Part shown: piece by piece, positions 10,597 to 21,258 of the stretch | Layout of the letters: each line of letters opens with the position of its first letter | How positions within the stretch are numbered: the first letter of the stretch is position 1 | Assembly: GCF_000002875.2 (NCBI RefSeq) | Contig: NC_009415.2 | Coordinates: 1,250,001-1,314,000 of the forward strand | Length of the DNA: 64,000 bases | Direction of reading: 5' to 3' | DNA from: Leishmania infantum JPCM5 | Taxonomy: Eukaryota; Euglenozoa; Kinetoplastea; Trypanosomatida; Trypanosomatidae | Notes under the pieces: generated by a model | Told to the model about the DNA's origin: nothing | What the model saw: the letters and a program-made list of their open reading frames with translations, nothing else | Database searches by the model: none | Made by a program: the position numbers and the translations under genes

Positions 10597-11513
10597 TGTC
10601 TCGCAGCTCGACTAGAATTATGGCACCTACAGGCTGCTCAGTGTTGCACGTGCACGAGTGCGACAATTCGCGGATCGCCACCAGCACTTTACCAAGAGAG
10701 AAAAAAAAATGAGGCGTCGGCGATTAATAGCCACTTAACAAGGCTGACGGGGCAGATGCATGCACCGGGTGAGTGCGCATGCAGCGTTGACGGCAGAGTA
10801 CAGCATGGCGAAGCAGCCGAGCAGAAAGAAGGCAGCGTAAAAGAGGGTATTGATGGTCGTCAGCAGAAGAGTGCGCAAGGGAAGGGAAAGGGGTGGGGGC
10901 ACAGGAAGGGGCGCATGCTTAGTCGCGTCGATTTTTGGCATCTTCCTCCTCTCCTCAGCGACGTGAGCAGGAAAGTGCTACGGCAACGTACATCATTTGT
11001 TCGCCCCTATATATATATATATAGATACATATGTGCGTGTGTGTATGTGCGAGACAGCCATGCAAAGGTGTGGCGGAGTTTGTGCTTCGTCGGCAAATTT
11101 GGCACGGTGCCCGCTCACCGCCGTGCACCAGTATCGCCCCTCCTCCTTCGCCACCCTGCTTCACTGAGCACCCGTAAACCAAATATCCGTCCACATCCAA
11201 CAATATGGCGGGAGACGAGACGCAGAGAAAGGAGAAGGCATCATACGTAATCCGCTGTGAAAGGACCGCCACGGAGGGAGCGGCATATCACGGCCTGCGC
11301 CACAGCAGGCGCCTCTCTCCCTCTCTCTTTTCTTTTCAGCACCCTTCTCTTCCCTCCGCATCGCTGCCCTTTGCCGCGCGTTGTTCGCTCCCTCCAGTGA
11401 TTTCAAGGGGCGCGCGCGCACACGGAGGGGTGCCTGCGTTGCACAGAGATTTCTGTTGCCCCAAAGGCAGAGGGCGCACACAACGATCACGCTCTCCCTT
11501 TCCTCATTTGGCG
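10597..11513. other. Intergenic spacer
   Basis: No supported gene. It contains an A-run near 10700-10709, a TA-alternating tract at about 11008-11022 and CT-rich stretches near 11311-11360. It should hold the 3' UTR of the upstream oxidoreductase gene and the PP1 leader. Confidence 0.5.
11008..11035. repeat. TA-alternating tract with ACATATG
   Basis: A (TA)n run of about 14 bases is followed by GATACATATGTGCG. Similar AT islands occur near 24989-25053 and 28669-28690, all in spacers of otherwise GC-rich DNA. Confidence 0.8.
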
Positions 11514-13070
11514 CTACGCCCTGTCGGCAGGGGTCCAGTTCTTTATGGAGATGCCTTCCACCACGTTTGAGCACCGGGCACCGCGACCGACCAGCATCGC
11601 CGCGCATTCTATCACCCCTGACACCAGTGACGGGTAGGCGGGGTTGTGCTTAAGCATCGTGTACACGGACTCGTTTTTGAGAATCGGCAGCGAGGCCACC
11701 TCCACGACGGAGCCGGCATGCGGCCCCACGGCACGCACACCCAACACTCGCTTCTCGCGGTCATTCGTCACGATCATCTTCACAAACCCGTCCTTCGCTC
11801 CCATCACGATGGAGCGGGTGAGGTGCTTGTACTCAAGCCTCGCCACAATGTAGCCGATGCCCCTCGCACGGCACTGCTTCTCGCTTAGGCCAATGCTTGC
11901 GACCTCATCCTCCAGGAACATGTCGGTCGCAATGTTCGTGAGGGCGTTGTTGCTCACAGCCAGCTTGGGGGAGCAGCCAAACATGGTGTCCACAACTGCT
12001 TGGCCTGCCGTTTGGGCGGTGTTTACCGTTTTCTGCCTCCCTGTAGCGTCTCCAATGCAGTAGATGTGCTTGTACGGCTTGCAGCGGCCGTACTCGTCGC
12101 AGTCGAGCTGCCCATTCTCAACCCGAATCTTCGTGTTCTCCAGACCCAGCGCCCCAACGTTGGGCTGGCGTCCCACCGCCACCATAGCGCGCTCGGCGTG
12201 GTAGGTCTCGATGTCTCCACTGAAGATGTCGCGCAACGAGTACCGGCAGTCCTCCTCGCCAGCCTCCAGGTCAAAGAGTCGGCAGCCCTGGTGAATGACG
12301 ACGCCACGACGGATGAGGTGACGCTGCACATAGGACGCGACGTCCTCGTCCTCTTTTGGCAGAATACGCGGGGCCTTGTCTACCAAGCGGACCTTGGTGC
12401 GTCCCAGCTTGGCGAACATGGACGCCACCTCGCACCCCATCGCCCCGGCGCCGATCACCACCATACTCGCCGGTATCGGCAGCTGAAAGACGTCAGTGGA
12501 GTTCAGGATGCGGTTATGGTCGCACTTGGCAAAGGCGTGGCTGCGCGGGATTGCGCCGGTCGCGATGACGACGTTGTCGGCTTGAAGAGAGCGATACTCG
12601 CCAGTGCCCTCCGTGTGGATGTCGATTTCGTTCGGATTGGCGAATGTTGCCTTACCTTCAATCAGCTGCACCCCCGATGCCTCCAAGAATGCGCGATACT
12701 CGCGTTCCTTCTCCGCACACGTCTTCTTCAGCAGCTGCGTGATGCGCTCGCTGGGGATGCTGTCGACAATGCTCTGCATCTCATCCGGGTTCACCAAGTC
12801 CCGCGCAAACTCCGGGCCCGTCAGGGAGGCCGCGAAGTGGGCAATTTCATACATCATTTTAGACGGCACAGTGCCGCCCCACAAGTCCGCGCCACCTATC
12901 CGGCCGCCCTCGACGATGCAGACCGATTTGCCGTAGCCGATGGCACGCATGGCAGCCGCGATGCCGCCGGGGCCGCCTCCGATGATGCAGAGGTCCACCC
13001 GAGGAAAGGCACCAGCGCTGCGGAGCACCGGGAACGGCACATTATGCTGAACAGAAGAGCGGAACAACAT
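11514..13070 (-). CDS. Class-I flavoprotein disulfide-reductase family member lacking redox cysteines (transhydrogenase-like)
   Basis: This 518-residue FAD/NAD(P)-binding protein is built like dihydrolipoamide dehydrogenase. Its N-terminus is MLFRSS, a possible mitochondrial leader. It has the FAD site GGGPGG (31-36), an NAD(P) Rossmann motif IGAGAMGCE (about 198-207) with an Asp (LVDKAP) after the second strand, the second FAD motif CIGDA, and a dimerisation domain. The place of the redox disulfide reads GGADLWGGTVPSK (59-71): both Cys are gone. The C-terminal catalytic His-Glu site reads NPAYPSLVSG, so His is Tyr (about 479). Loss of the second Cys to Thr and His to Tyr recalls soluble pyridine nucleotide transhydrogenase (SthA). 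The longest frame starts at TTG (13103); the first ATG at 13070 sits just after a pyrimidine tract and CAG. Paralogue of the next upstream gene. Confidence 0.85.
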   Translation of the reverse strand: MLFRSSVQHNVPFPVLRSAGAFPRVDLCIIGGGPGGIAAAMRAIGYGKSVCIVEGGRIGGADLWGGTVPSKMMYEIAHFAASLTGPEFARDLVNPDEMQSIVDSIPSERITQLLKKTCAEKEREYRAFLEASGVQLIEGKATFANPNEIDIHTEGTGEYRSLQADNVVIATGAIPRSHAFAKCDHNRILNSTDVFQLPIPASMVVIGAGAMGCEVASMFAKLGRTKVRLVDKAPRILPKEDEDVASYVQRHLIRRGVVIHQGCRLFDLEAGEEDCRYSLRDIFSGDIETYHAERAMVAVGRQPNVGALGLENTKIRVENGQLDCDEYGRCKPYKHIYCIGDATGRQKTVNTAQTAGQAVVDTMFGCSPKLAVSNNALTNIATDMFLEDEVASIGLSEKQCRARGIGYIVARLEYKHLTRSIVMGAKDGFVKMIVTNDREKRVLGVRAVGPHAGSVVEVASLPILKNESVYTMLKHNPAYPSLVSGVIECAAMLVGRGARCSNVVEGISIKNWTPADRA

Positions 13071-13078
13071 CTTCACTG

Positions 13079-13110
13079 CTGCGGGAACCGGAGAAAAAGG
13101 CAAGGATGGC
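13079..13110 (-). promoter_or_regulatory. Putative trans-splice acceptor for the 11514-13070 gene
   Basis: On the minus strand a pyrimidine-rich stretch (CCTTGCCTTTTTCTCC) ends in CAG about 9 bases before the ATG at 13070. This is the pattern used for spliced-leader addition and it decides the start. Confidence 0.4.
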
Positions 13111-14965
13111 GCGAAGGCCGCGGAGGCGCAGCGAGGCGGACACGACGAGGACGGTAGCTCCTAACAGTAAGGATCGAAGGCGGATTGGCCGGCTCTGCTC
13201 CTTCCCCGCCGCGGTGAGTCGCTTGGCGAACAAAGGCAGAGCGAGTCCAAGAGCAACGGTGGCGCCAGCTGTGTGTTTGGGCTGAGATGGAGAAAGGGAA
13301 AGAGTGCGGTCAGTTCTAAAGGAGCGCTGGCGAGGCTTCTGAAGTCTCCATGGGCGTTTTCGCCTCGACCTGGCCATTCTCTGCCATAGAGCATGAGGTC
13401 CCCTCCACGCTACGGGCGGCCCAGTCACCAGGTCCCGTCGCGTGCTGCAGTGCCGTAGTAGACACATGCGGTGCAGCAATGCGCGGGTTCGGTCATTGGA
13501 GAGCATGGCCTCTGACTCGAGCGCTACCCACCCACGCATTGCTTCACCGGCGGCGCCGTACTGCATCCCTCCGGGTGGCGCGCAGGCACCCTAGCCAGGG
13601 GGGCCGTGCGAGGGGTTGCGCGAGATACGCTCGGGTCGTCTTGACACTTTGCCTAATTGTACGGATACCACAAGCATGTTCGAGGCCGCAGATATGGTCC
13701 GACGCAACGCCATCCACAACCCGGGCGCCGACATCAGCAGCGATGAGCAGATCGTACCTTCCCTCGGCGCCGCAGGTGCTTGGGCTTGTCACTACACGAA
13801 GTTGTCCGGCATTTTGGCAGCGTTATAGAGGAAGGCTGCTTGACCTCCCCTCACAGAAAGAGGGGGGAGGGATACTGAGCCCTGAGACACCACGTGCTGA
13901 GAGGTGTGCGTCCTCTCGCCATCGGGGTGCACAGAGACACAGAAAGAGCGATGGTCGCACCAAAGAGGGAAGGCGAGAAGAGAGGAGGAGGTGAGGCGAC
14001 GAGGGCTGCACGTGAGCGTTCGTGAGTCAGTGGAAGTCTAACGACATCGTGGAGAGCGCAAGGCGTGAGGAGCTACTGGTGGAACGATTAGGCTCGCTAG
14101 AGCACGGTGTTCGTGAGGTGTGGAAACGTGTGCGTCTGCATCGATGAATGGCTGCTGCATGCCTTGTCGGCCATGAGTTGCGCGTATGCAATCAAAGGAG
14201 GGGCGAAGAAGAGGTGCAGAAAAGAACACAAGTGCAGTTCAGCGGGTCAAACGGTGTGCCGGTGAGGGAGGGGAGGAGAGGGGAGGGGGGCGCCTCCTTG
14301 AATCGCCACACAACGCGCGTCGAGTGCTCGCACGCCGCCGTTCGTGCATAGAGGCGTCGACAATCCTGAAAGCGTCTCCTGCCACGTGTCTGCCTACCCA
14401 TAAAAAGAGAGTGTTTCGAAATGCAGCCGGTAATTCCGCATGCACGTGTCGTCGCTCGCGTTTCGTTCCGATCGATTCAGCGAAGAGGGGGTAGAGGGCG
14501 GGCATACACCGCGCAATATACACACGCACAAAGAGCAGGCGCCTCCTCACCCCAAGGGCACACATGCAGAAGCGAGAACTTTCGATTGCAAAACAACAAC
14601 AAAAGCCGAGCTGAGGCACGGCGGGTGGCTCTGCAGCAGCGTAGACGCGCATGCAATCCGACCTGCCGTATAGAAAGGCTTGATGAGGAGGGGAGGACCG
14701 CAAGAGACGTGTCAAGGCATGTACAGCCCTTGCGCGTGCATTTACCTCTCACCAGCAACACGCATACCTTACGGCGGCTAGTCCCCGCTCCACTGGCTCT
14801 CAAGGCAGCCTCTTCACTGACCTAAGAAGGCGCCGGGGTTGTGGTTCCCGGAAGGAGCACCGCTGTCGGTGTGGCGCGTCGCACCGCTGGTAGCCTCCGC
14901 CAAAGCGGGTGATGCCCGGCAGCGCTGCGCTGGCGACTCGCCCAGCCTCTTTGCCTGGGACTGCT
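13111..14965. other. Intergenic spacer between the two oxidoreductase paralogues
   Basis: No gene supported. A block at 13421-13760 resembles a block at 20365-20545 (see repeats). The rest is purine-rich tracts (13855-13870, 13970-13990, 14262-14290) and short open frames without recognisable products. Confidence 0.5.
13421..13760. repeat. Dispersed repeat copy A, SIDER-like candidate
   Basis: Two sub-blocks match another spacer in this window. CAGGTCCCGTCGCGTGCTGC with the following GTGCAGCAA (13429-13480) corresponds to 20375-20424, and GACATCAGCAGCGATGA (about 13730-13746) corresponds to 20530-20545. The order is kept but the distance between blocks is about 150 bp longer here. Short degenerate retroposons (SIDERs) are common in Leishmania 3' UTRs; assignment to that family is inference. 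Confidence 0.45.
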
Positions 14966-16603
14966 CTAGCCGGAAGCCGCCGCCTTTCCCTTGTAAGCCA
15001 CCCCCCTGCTCATGTCAGGTGGCGCCCACTTCGTCAGCTTGACACCACGCGCCGGATCGGCATGTAGCTGGGCTGGGAGGTCTAGGATGGACCGCAGACA
15101 CTCTTGGAAGGCCTGCGAGACGGCTGGATACGCGGTCAGGCGCCCCGCAAGGTCGAACACGCTCTGGCCATTTTGAATGGCCAGTGCACCAATATCCACG
15201 AGTGTGCTCGCGTTCATGCCCAATGCCCGCACGCCGAGTATGCGCCGCTCCGGGTCGTCGGCACAGATGATTTTCACGAAGCCCTTCGTGTTGGCAGCAG
15301 CCACGGCACGGCTGACGACCTCGTAGCTGTACCGCGCAGCAATGTAGGCAATGCCCTTCTCCCGGCATTGCGACTCGTTGTACCCGACAGAGGCGACGGC
15401 ACGGGTCAGGAAGGCAACGCTGGACATGGTCTCCGTCAAGTTCGGCACCACCTTTGGCTCCGTGCCGTAGATGTAGTCCACGGCGAGCTTCGCCTGGGCC
15501 TCGCCCATGCTGACGAGCTGCATGTGCGTAGCGGCGTCGCCAACGGCGAAGATGTGTGGCGTGCCAACGCACTGGCCAAACTCGTTCACGTGCAGCTGGC
15601 TGCCACGTGTCTTGAGAGTGGTATTCTCGATACCGAGGCGGGAGTAGTCCGGCACGCGGCCGATCGAGATGAGGGCGCGCTCCACCTGGAATGTTGTCAG
15701 CTTCCGCGTCGTGCGATCCATCAAAGTGTACTGCACGCCAGACTGCGGCGCGGGGTCGGCCGGGTGCCGCGCCTTCGCCTCCTCCTCCGTCTCCTCCCAC
15801 GGCTGCATATCATAGAGGTCGGAGTTGTGGTGGACCACGATGCCGGCGCGGTCCATTCCACTCTCGATCACGCGAACAATGTCGGGGTCCTCCCGTGGCA
15901 GGATGTGCGGCGCCTTGTCGATGATGGAGACTTTCGTTTTGCCGAGGCGGCCGATAATACTGGCAAACTCGCAGCCGATCACGCCAGCGCCCACGATCAC
16001 CAAGCTTTTCGGCAGTGGGGCTCGCATGATGTGGTCAGAGGTCATCACCAGCCGCCCGTCTGCTGCCACGTAAGGGTGCTTCCGTGGCTTCGACCCGGTG
16101 GCGACGATGAAATAGTCCGCCGTGATGCTGCGGAACTCCTTCGTCCGCTTGTTATGGCACTGGATCTCATGGTTGCTGTTAAAGGTCGCTCTGCCAAACA
16201 CGAGTTCTACGTTCGGCGAGGCTTTGAGTGCGACCTGGATATGCTCCTCGCGGATGCGACTCACTCGTTCCATTGACTGCCGCATCTTGACCTCGTCGAT
16301 CTCGAGGTAGCGATCTAGGCTCTCGCCGTAGAGGCGCATGGCTGCATCGCCGCGCATCTTGGCCATGATAGACGAGCACTCCCACATGGTCTTCGACTGC
16401 AACGCGCCATCCCACAAGTCGTTGCCTCCAAGCCGCGCCTTCTCCACGATGCAGACGCGCTTGTTGTAATCGGCGGCCCGCAGTGCCGCCGCAATGCCGG
16501 CAGGGCCACCGCCGATGACACACACATCGAAGTGCGCCTTGTCCCGCGACGCAGCGGCCAATTCGCGAGGGCGGGCGAGAACGTACAGTGTGCGGCGCAG
16601 CAT
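14966..16603 (-). CDS. Second flavoprotein disulfide-reductase paralogue lacking redox cysteines
   Basis: This 545-residue protein is the tandem partner of the gene at 11514-13070. Landmarks sit at the same residue numbers: FAD site GGGPAG (31-36) and the former disulfide site GGNDLWDGALQSK (59-71), again with no Cys. The NAD(P) motif VGAGVIGCE is at about 200-208, followed by IIDKAP, and the second FAD motif is AVGDA. The catalytic His-Glu pair near the C-terminus is replaced by Tyr and Gln (TAYPAVSQAF, Tyr about 492). Both paralogues end in a similar K-x-W-x-P-x-D tail. The open frame extends to 16945, but the extension is low complexity and a strong pyrimidine tract plus AG lies inside it, so the ATG at 16603 (MLRRTLYVLARP, mitochondrial-leader-like) is chosen. 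An insert (about EETEEEAKARHPADPAP) after the NAD domain is absent from the partner. Confidence 0.87.
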   Translation of the reverse strand: MLRRTLYVLARPRELAAASRDKAHFDVCVIGGGPAGIAAALRAADYNKRVCIVEKARLGGNDLWDGALQSKTMWECSSIMAKMRGDAAMRLYGESLDRYLEIDEVKMRQSMERVSRIREEHIQVALKASPNVELVFGRATFNSNHEIQCHNKRTKEFRSITADYFIVATGSKPRKHPYVAADGRLVMTSDHIMRAPLPKSLVIVGAGVIGCEFASIIGRLGKTKVSIIDKAPHILPREDPDIVRVIESGMDRAGIVVHHNSDLYDMQPWEETEEEAKARHPADPAPQSGVQYTLMDRTTRKLTTFQVERALISIGRVPDYSRLGIENTTLKTRGSQLHVNEFGQCVGTPHIFAVGDAATHMQLVSMGEAQAKLAVDYIYGTEPKVVPNLTETMSSVAFLTRAVASVGYNESQCREKGIAYIAARYSYEVVSRAVAAANTKGFVKIICADDPERRILGVRALGMNASTLVDIGALAIQNGQSVFDLAGRLTAYPAVSQAFQECLRSILDLPAQLHADPARGVKLTKWAPPDMSRGVAYKGKAAASG

Positions 16604-16626
16604 TACGACAGACGGAGAGCGGACTA

Positions 16627-16680
16627 CTGCGGAGGAGGGTGTGAGGGGGAGGGGGGCAGAAACGGGAGAAGAACATGGAG
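16627..16680 (-). promoter_or_regulatory. Putative polypyrimidine tract and AG acceptor
   Basis: Minus-strand sequence is strongly CT-rich (CCCCTCCCCCTCACACCCTC) and is followed by AG dinucleotides at 16627-16628 and 16624-16625, about 20 bases before the ATG at 16603. It fits a spliced-leader acceptor. Confidence 0.5.
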
Positions 16681-19600
16681 AGCGAGAGGAAGCCAAGGCG
16701 GTCACACGCGGGCGAAGAGAAAGGGAAGCAAGAGACAAGCAAGACGAGGACACTTTGGGTGTTTCGGGGAGGTGAACCCTAAATACAGGGACGGTCGCAG
16801 TCCGCCGTGGCTGAGAGGGGCGGCTTCGGCGCACACCATGGAGAGCTTGGCGTGCTCGTCTTTTGCGTCCCTGCGGAGGGCATGTGTCCGACGCCTTGGT
16901 GTACAGAGTGCGTGGTGCGGTGCGTGGTGGAATAGCCCAGAACACGAGAGGGCGGAGGAGGTGACGATGCGTGCGTGAGCACCTGCACTAGCGTGGCTCC
17001 GCCGAACCGGAGGAGAAGAGCGACGAGCATCCGTATAAACGTTGGCCTTCGTGTGGTTTGTGAGACGCAGAGGAGACGCGCGACGGGGTCGCAAAGTGCA
17101 GCAAGGGGCGATGGCGTGAGTAGAGGTGTTGTGGAAACACGACTCTAGCGCGGCCAAGTCACGCCCGGCCACTGAAGGTGAGAATCGATGCTCTCATGTG
17201 ATTCCTGTGGCTGCCGGAAAACACAACAACAACAACCCTCCTTCGGACTCTGCAAACGACGTGCTCTCGTACACAGGCTTCAACGTGCAGCTGCGGAGAT
17301 GGAGAATTAGTGGGCAGTACGTCGATGTAGATCAGCTGTTGGTCTTCTCTAGTGCGCATGGCAGCGATCCGAAGGGGATCCCACGAGCACGTCCGTCATA
17401 CGCACGCACACGAGCACATTCTACGCACAAGCCCCCCACCACCACCACCACTACAAGAGGTGCACTACAACAGGGCGAACACCGAACAGCATCGATAGAG
17501 AGAGGGGGAGGGAAAACGCCAAGGTAGAGAAAGCCCATCAGCACCAGACAACACCACACACGCACATCACAAAGTGCGAGAGCGGAGCCAAACGGGAGTG
17601 GGGAGGGGCCACACCCACGGGTAGGCATGCGCACACGTCGTCCCACATGCAAACACGGAGAAAGGGAGCGGAAAGGCTTACGCAGTCTCCGCCTGAGAAT
17701 AGGCAACAGACACAGCAAGGAGAGCAGCGCTGCGTGAGGCGTACGAGCGAGAGCGGGAGTGAGCATCAGCAGCAAGCGCTGTACCCTAGAGGTACGCAGA
17801 ACAACAGAAGAGGACAGCGACACACACACGCACACACAACATGCACACAAGCATGTCGGTTCTTCTGTGAATCGATAGGGAGAAGAGTAGAGGGAGGGGG
17901 AGGGGTACTTGCTCTGCAGCATGCGAGTGCATGTAACACAAAAAGCGAATGAAAAACGATTTGCGGGTGGCCGCACCTGCGAAGACACGTCCACACAAAG
18001 AGGAGTCATAGGTCAACGTGACGGACCATAGAGGTCATGGCCCATCTTGCGCATGACGCTCACGAGACGCGTAATTAGTGAGCGCGCAAAACCGCTGCCG
18101 TATCACGAGGGACTCTCGCCCTTATGCCGCTCCGCGAGCTCTGTCGCGTGAGATGATCAACTCATTCACGCGTGGGGATGGGTAGAGGACCAGAAGCGCA
18201 GGCAAGCGTGCGGACGGGCACCAAGCGGGTGGGGTGCTGCACACGCGAATCCGCTCCACCAAAAGAAACCAGTTCCTCTGGGAGACAGGCAACCGTAAAC
18301 AGCGACACCTTGCTTTTTCATCAGACAGCATCACCACCAGGCCGAGTTCGCACACAGAAAGCGGCACACAGAATGTTCCCAGACTCATCAACGCTGCTGC
18401 GCACTAAAAATACAAAGACGGACGCCGCAGCCGCAAGCAGCCCTCTGAACAACGGAAAAGTGGGCACTGCGAAGACATGGAAGGGCGAAAGAGAGGACGC
18501 TCACTGTCCATAGGAGGAGTCCGTAATTCTTACCTCAGGGTTGCAACACGAAGAGAGGTCGACGCACAAATGCCTGTGTCGCGCACGTAACGTTTTGCGC
18601 AGAGCACGATACGACAGCGGCGTACTTCACATTCTTAGTGTGTGGGCGCCCCCCTCCCCGCCTCTCCTTTTCCTTCATTCAGATGAAGAAAAGCTAAGAG
18701 TGCGTTGCGGCCGTCTGCTCGCACGGTCGGTGCGGAGACATCGAGACCCCCGAAAAAGAGACACAGAGCAGAGGCAAGACTCAGCCTTGCACCGAGCACA
18801 CATGCAGCGAGTGCAGTGAGAATGCCAACGACAAAAAGTAAAAACGAAATGCACACAAACAAGCACACATACACGTATAAGCATACGCATACATACACCA
18901 CACGCATACGTACAATCCTCGCGCGAGCACGCACCGCCACTACGCATGAAGCGAGGTAGCCGAGCCTCGAGCTGCACATGGGAAGAGGACGGCAAACGAG
19001 AAAGAAAAGCAACGAAATGAAAGAAGCACAGCAGACAGAAACACGGACGCGGGCAGCGCGCAGATCAGCACAACACGCGCGGTGGACAACACAAAGCAGC
19101 ACTCGATGGTGATATTCGAGGAACCAAGAGAGGGAGAAGAAAGGGTGTGAGGCGGCACCCCAACGCGCATCCACCACAAGGCTCGGCAAGATACAAAAGA
19201 CGGAGCCGTTGCGCGCACGGGAGATGGACCCACAACACAAGGCAAAAAACGTTGAGGCGGATTGAGAGCGGCACACCCAAGAAGAGAAAGCGAGAGAGCC
19301 ACACACGCGTGCAACGGCACACATCGACATCGCAGCCCATATGTGAACGCATAACGCACATATACCGAGAAAGCACCTATACAACAGGGAGAAACACGAG
19401 GCACACGAGCACCAACGGATGGGTCAACCGATTATGTTAATCCAAGTGTCATTTAAAAAACGAACAAGTCATCGAATCGGCGCACATGCAAGCACAGCAC
19501 ATCGGTCTCTGTCGAGCTGCGGCATGCATACTGATCAAAGGCGGAACCGGTGGCGTCTGTCGTGCGGGTGATCAGGGGGTGGTCCAGGTGCGCGCCGGAT

Positions 19601-21258
19601 GAGCGCAGAGAGGAGGTTGGCCGGCCCCAGGCCAGGGCACTCTGAGACCCTGCACACCCCCTGTCTGTGTGCCAGGCCTCTCTTTCAGTCGACTCAAGCA
19701 GCGGCATGCCGTAATACGGTGCGGAGACTCTCCACATGGGAGCCCGGAGGACTCGATGCAGCCGTTCGGGGTGCTCGCGTCATATCCCCCCCTCCCCCGG
19801 CATCTGTGCCTCCTCAGCCCACCCAGTCGGATCGAGGAGGTGTCGCACATTTCGCGCACATGCACTGAGGAGGGGGGGGGGGCTGATCGGTATAGATCTC
19901 TTCGCGCCTTGCTCGGATGCAAGACGCCATGCCGGCTTGTGCTCGGCAGCGCCGGCGCACAGCACTCGCATTCTTGCATCCTGGGGCCTGCTCCAGTACG
20001 GCGCTGCTCGCTTGTATAGGGAGGGGGCTCGCTGCCGTCATCTGCCGCTTCCGCCGACACCATGGAGTCGTGCCTGGATGGCTTGCCCGCATGTGCAGCG
20101 ACAGGCGAGACGTTGCTGTGAGTCTGCGGCGGCACGGGGCACACTCCACCTTCCCCTGCATCCGCACGCCTTTGACAGGCGTGGGCGTTTCAAGCAGAGG
20201 GCATGTTGCATCGGAAGCGTCGCAGGGAGAAAGAACGACATAAAGAAAAATAGCAGAAGAGGACACACAGCCAAACCTCCAGCCGCCACCGTCGATTTAG
20301 ATTGTATCGTCCAGTACGCCCACGCTCCGCCATACGACACATGTTCAACGTCACACCGCCTCCGGCCCTGCCACAGGCCCCGTCGCGTGGTGCGAAGCAG
20401 CCGTAGGCACACGCGTTGCAGCAAACGCCCCGACGCAGCCGTCTCAGTGCAGCCCCTGCCTCGCGCTCTGCCCACACTCCCCGCCTCGCAGGGTGCCCCG
20501 GCGCCGCGCCCTCCGCGACCTGGCCGCCCACATCAGCAGCGAGGACTCGCTATAACTTCCCCACGTAGCGGGTGACGGACGCGGTCACCGCCAGATGTGG
20601 CTCTGCACTCGCAGGGATGGAGGGGGCGGGGGGGTGAGGGAACTGCCTGGCCTCATAAGACAGAGTCGGAGGCAGTGGACCTTGAGACGACGCTGAGGTG
20701 TCGCCTGCCATCGAGGCCCACCAGCATCATGATACCAATAAAAGACAGCGACGATGACCTGCTTCGTTGATGAGGAAGTAACAGACGCATCGCGTCACCA
20801 ACGAAGAGAAAGAAAGAACGCAGAAGAATGGGAAGAAGGAAAGGTGAGAGTAGGGGTTGCGGGCGGAGTTCCCTATACAGTAACGTTCAGCACCTCTACC
20901 CACCTCTGCACGCAGGCAGAGAAAAGAAGAAGTCGGAGCGGCATCAGCGGTGGTAGGGATAAGGCGGCAGGAAGATGTGCACAAGAGTAGTGCCCTCGTG
21001 AGATCAGTGCCGTTGCTCCTCCTCCCATGACTTCCATGAGCACATAAATGAAAGGCAACAAATCTCTCAAATCGCAGTCAACGGAGGAGGAGAGGCGTTC
21101 CTAATAGTGCCGCGCGAGCGAGGTGCTCTATAGAACCCAGAAAACTTCGTTGCGAGGCACGCACGCAGAATGAATCATGGAGAAAAGAAAAGGAAATGCG
21201 ACGATAAAGCAATCAGATCGTGCAGCGCCGCTAGCACAACGCCTTCCTTTAGAAGAAG
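16681..21258. other. Gene-free spacer of 4.6 kb
   Basis: No protein gene is supported on either strand over this long stretch. Open frames at minus 17332-18009, minus 18635-19384 and plus 19736-20575 are Cys/Ser/Leu- or Arg-rich with no domain, and follow CA, GA and GT repeats. It contains AC-rich repeats near 17821-17850 and 18850-18905, a G-run near 19870-19881, and repeat block B at 20365-20545. A long 3' UTR, retroposon remnants or lost genes are possible. Confidence 0.5.
20365..20545. repeat. Dispersed repeat copy B, SIDER-like candidate
   Basis: CAGGCCCCGTCGCGTGGTGC plus GTTGCAGCAA (20375-20424) and CACATCAGCAGCGAGGA (about 20530-20545) match copy A at 13421-13760 in the same order. 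The copies are diverged and gapped. Retroposon identity is inferred, not shown. Confidence 0.45.

Noticed and set aside
16604..16945. N-terminal extension of the second flavoprotein
   Set aside because: Low-complexity Ser/Pro/Arg sequence containing a clear pyrimidine tract with AG; treated as 5' UTR.
18635..19384. 249-codon minus-strand frame with hydrophobic stretches
   Set aside because: Hydrophobicity comes from CA/GT repeats; no conserved features and no good start context.
19736..20575. 279-codon plus-strand frame
   Set aside because: Arg/Cys/Pro-rich, crosses repeat block B and is on the strand opposite to all genes.
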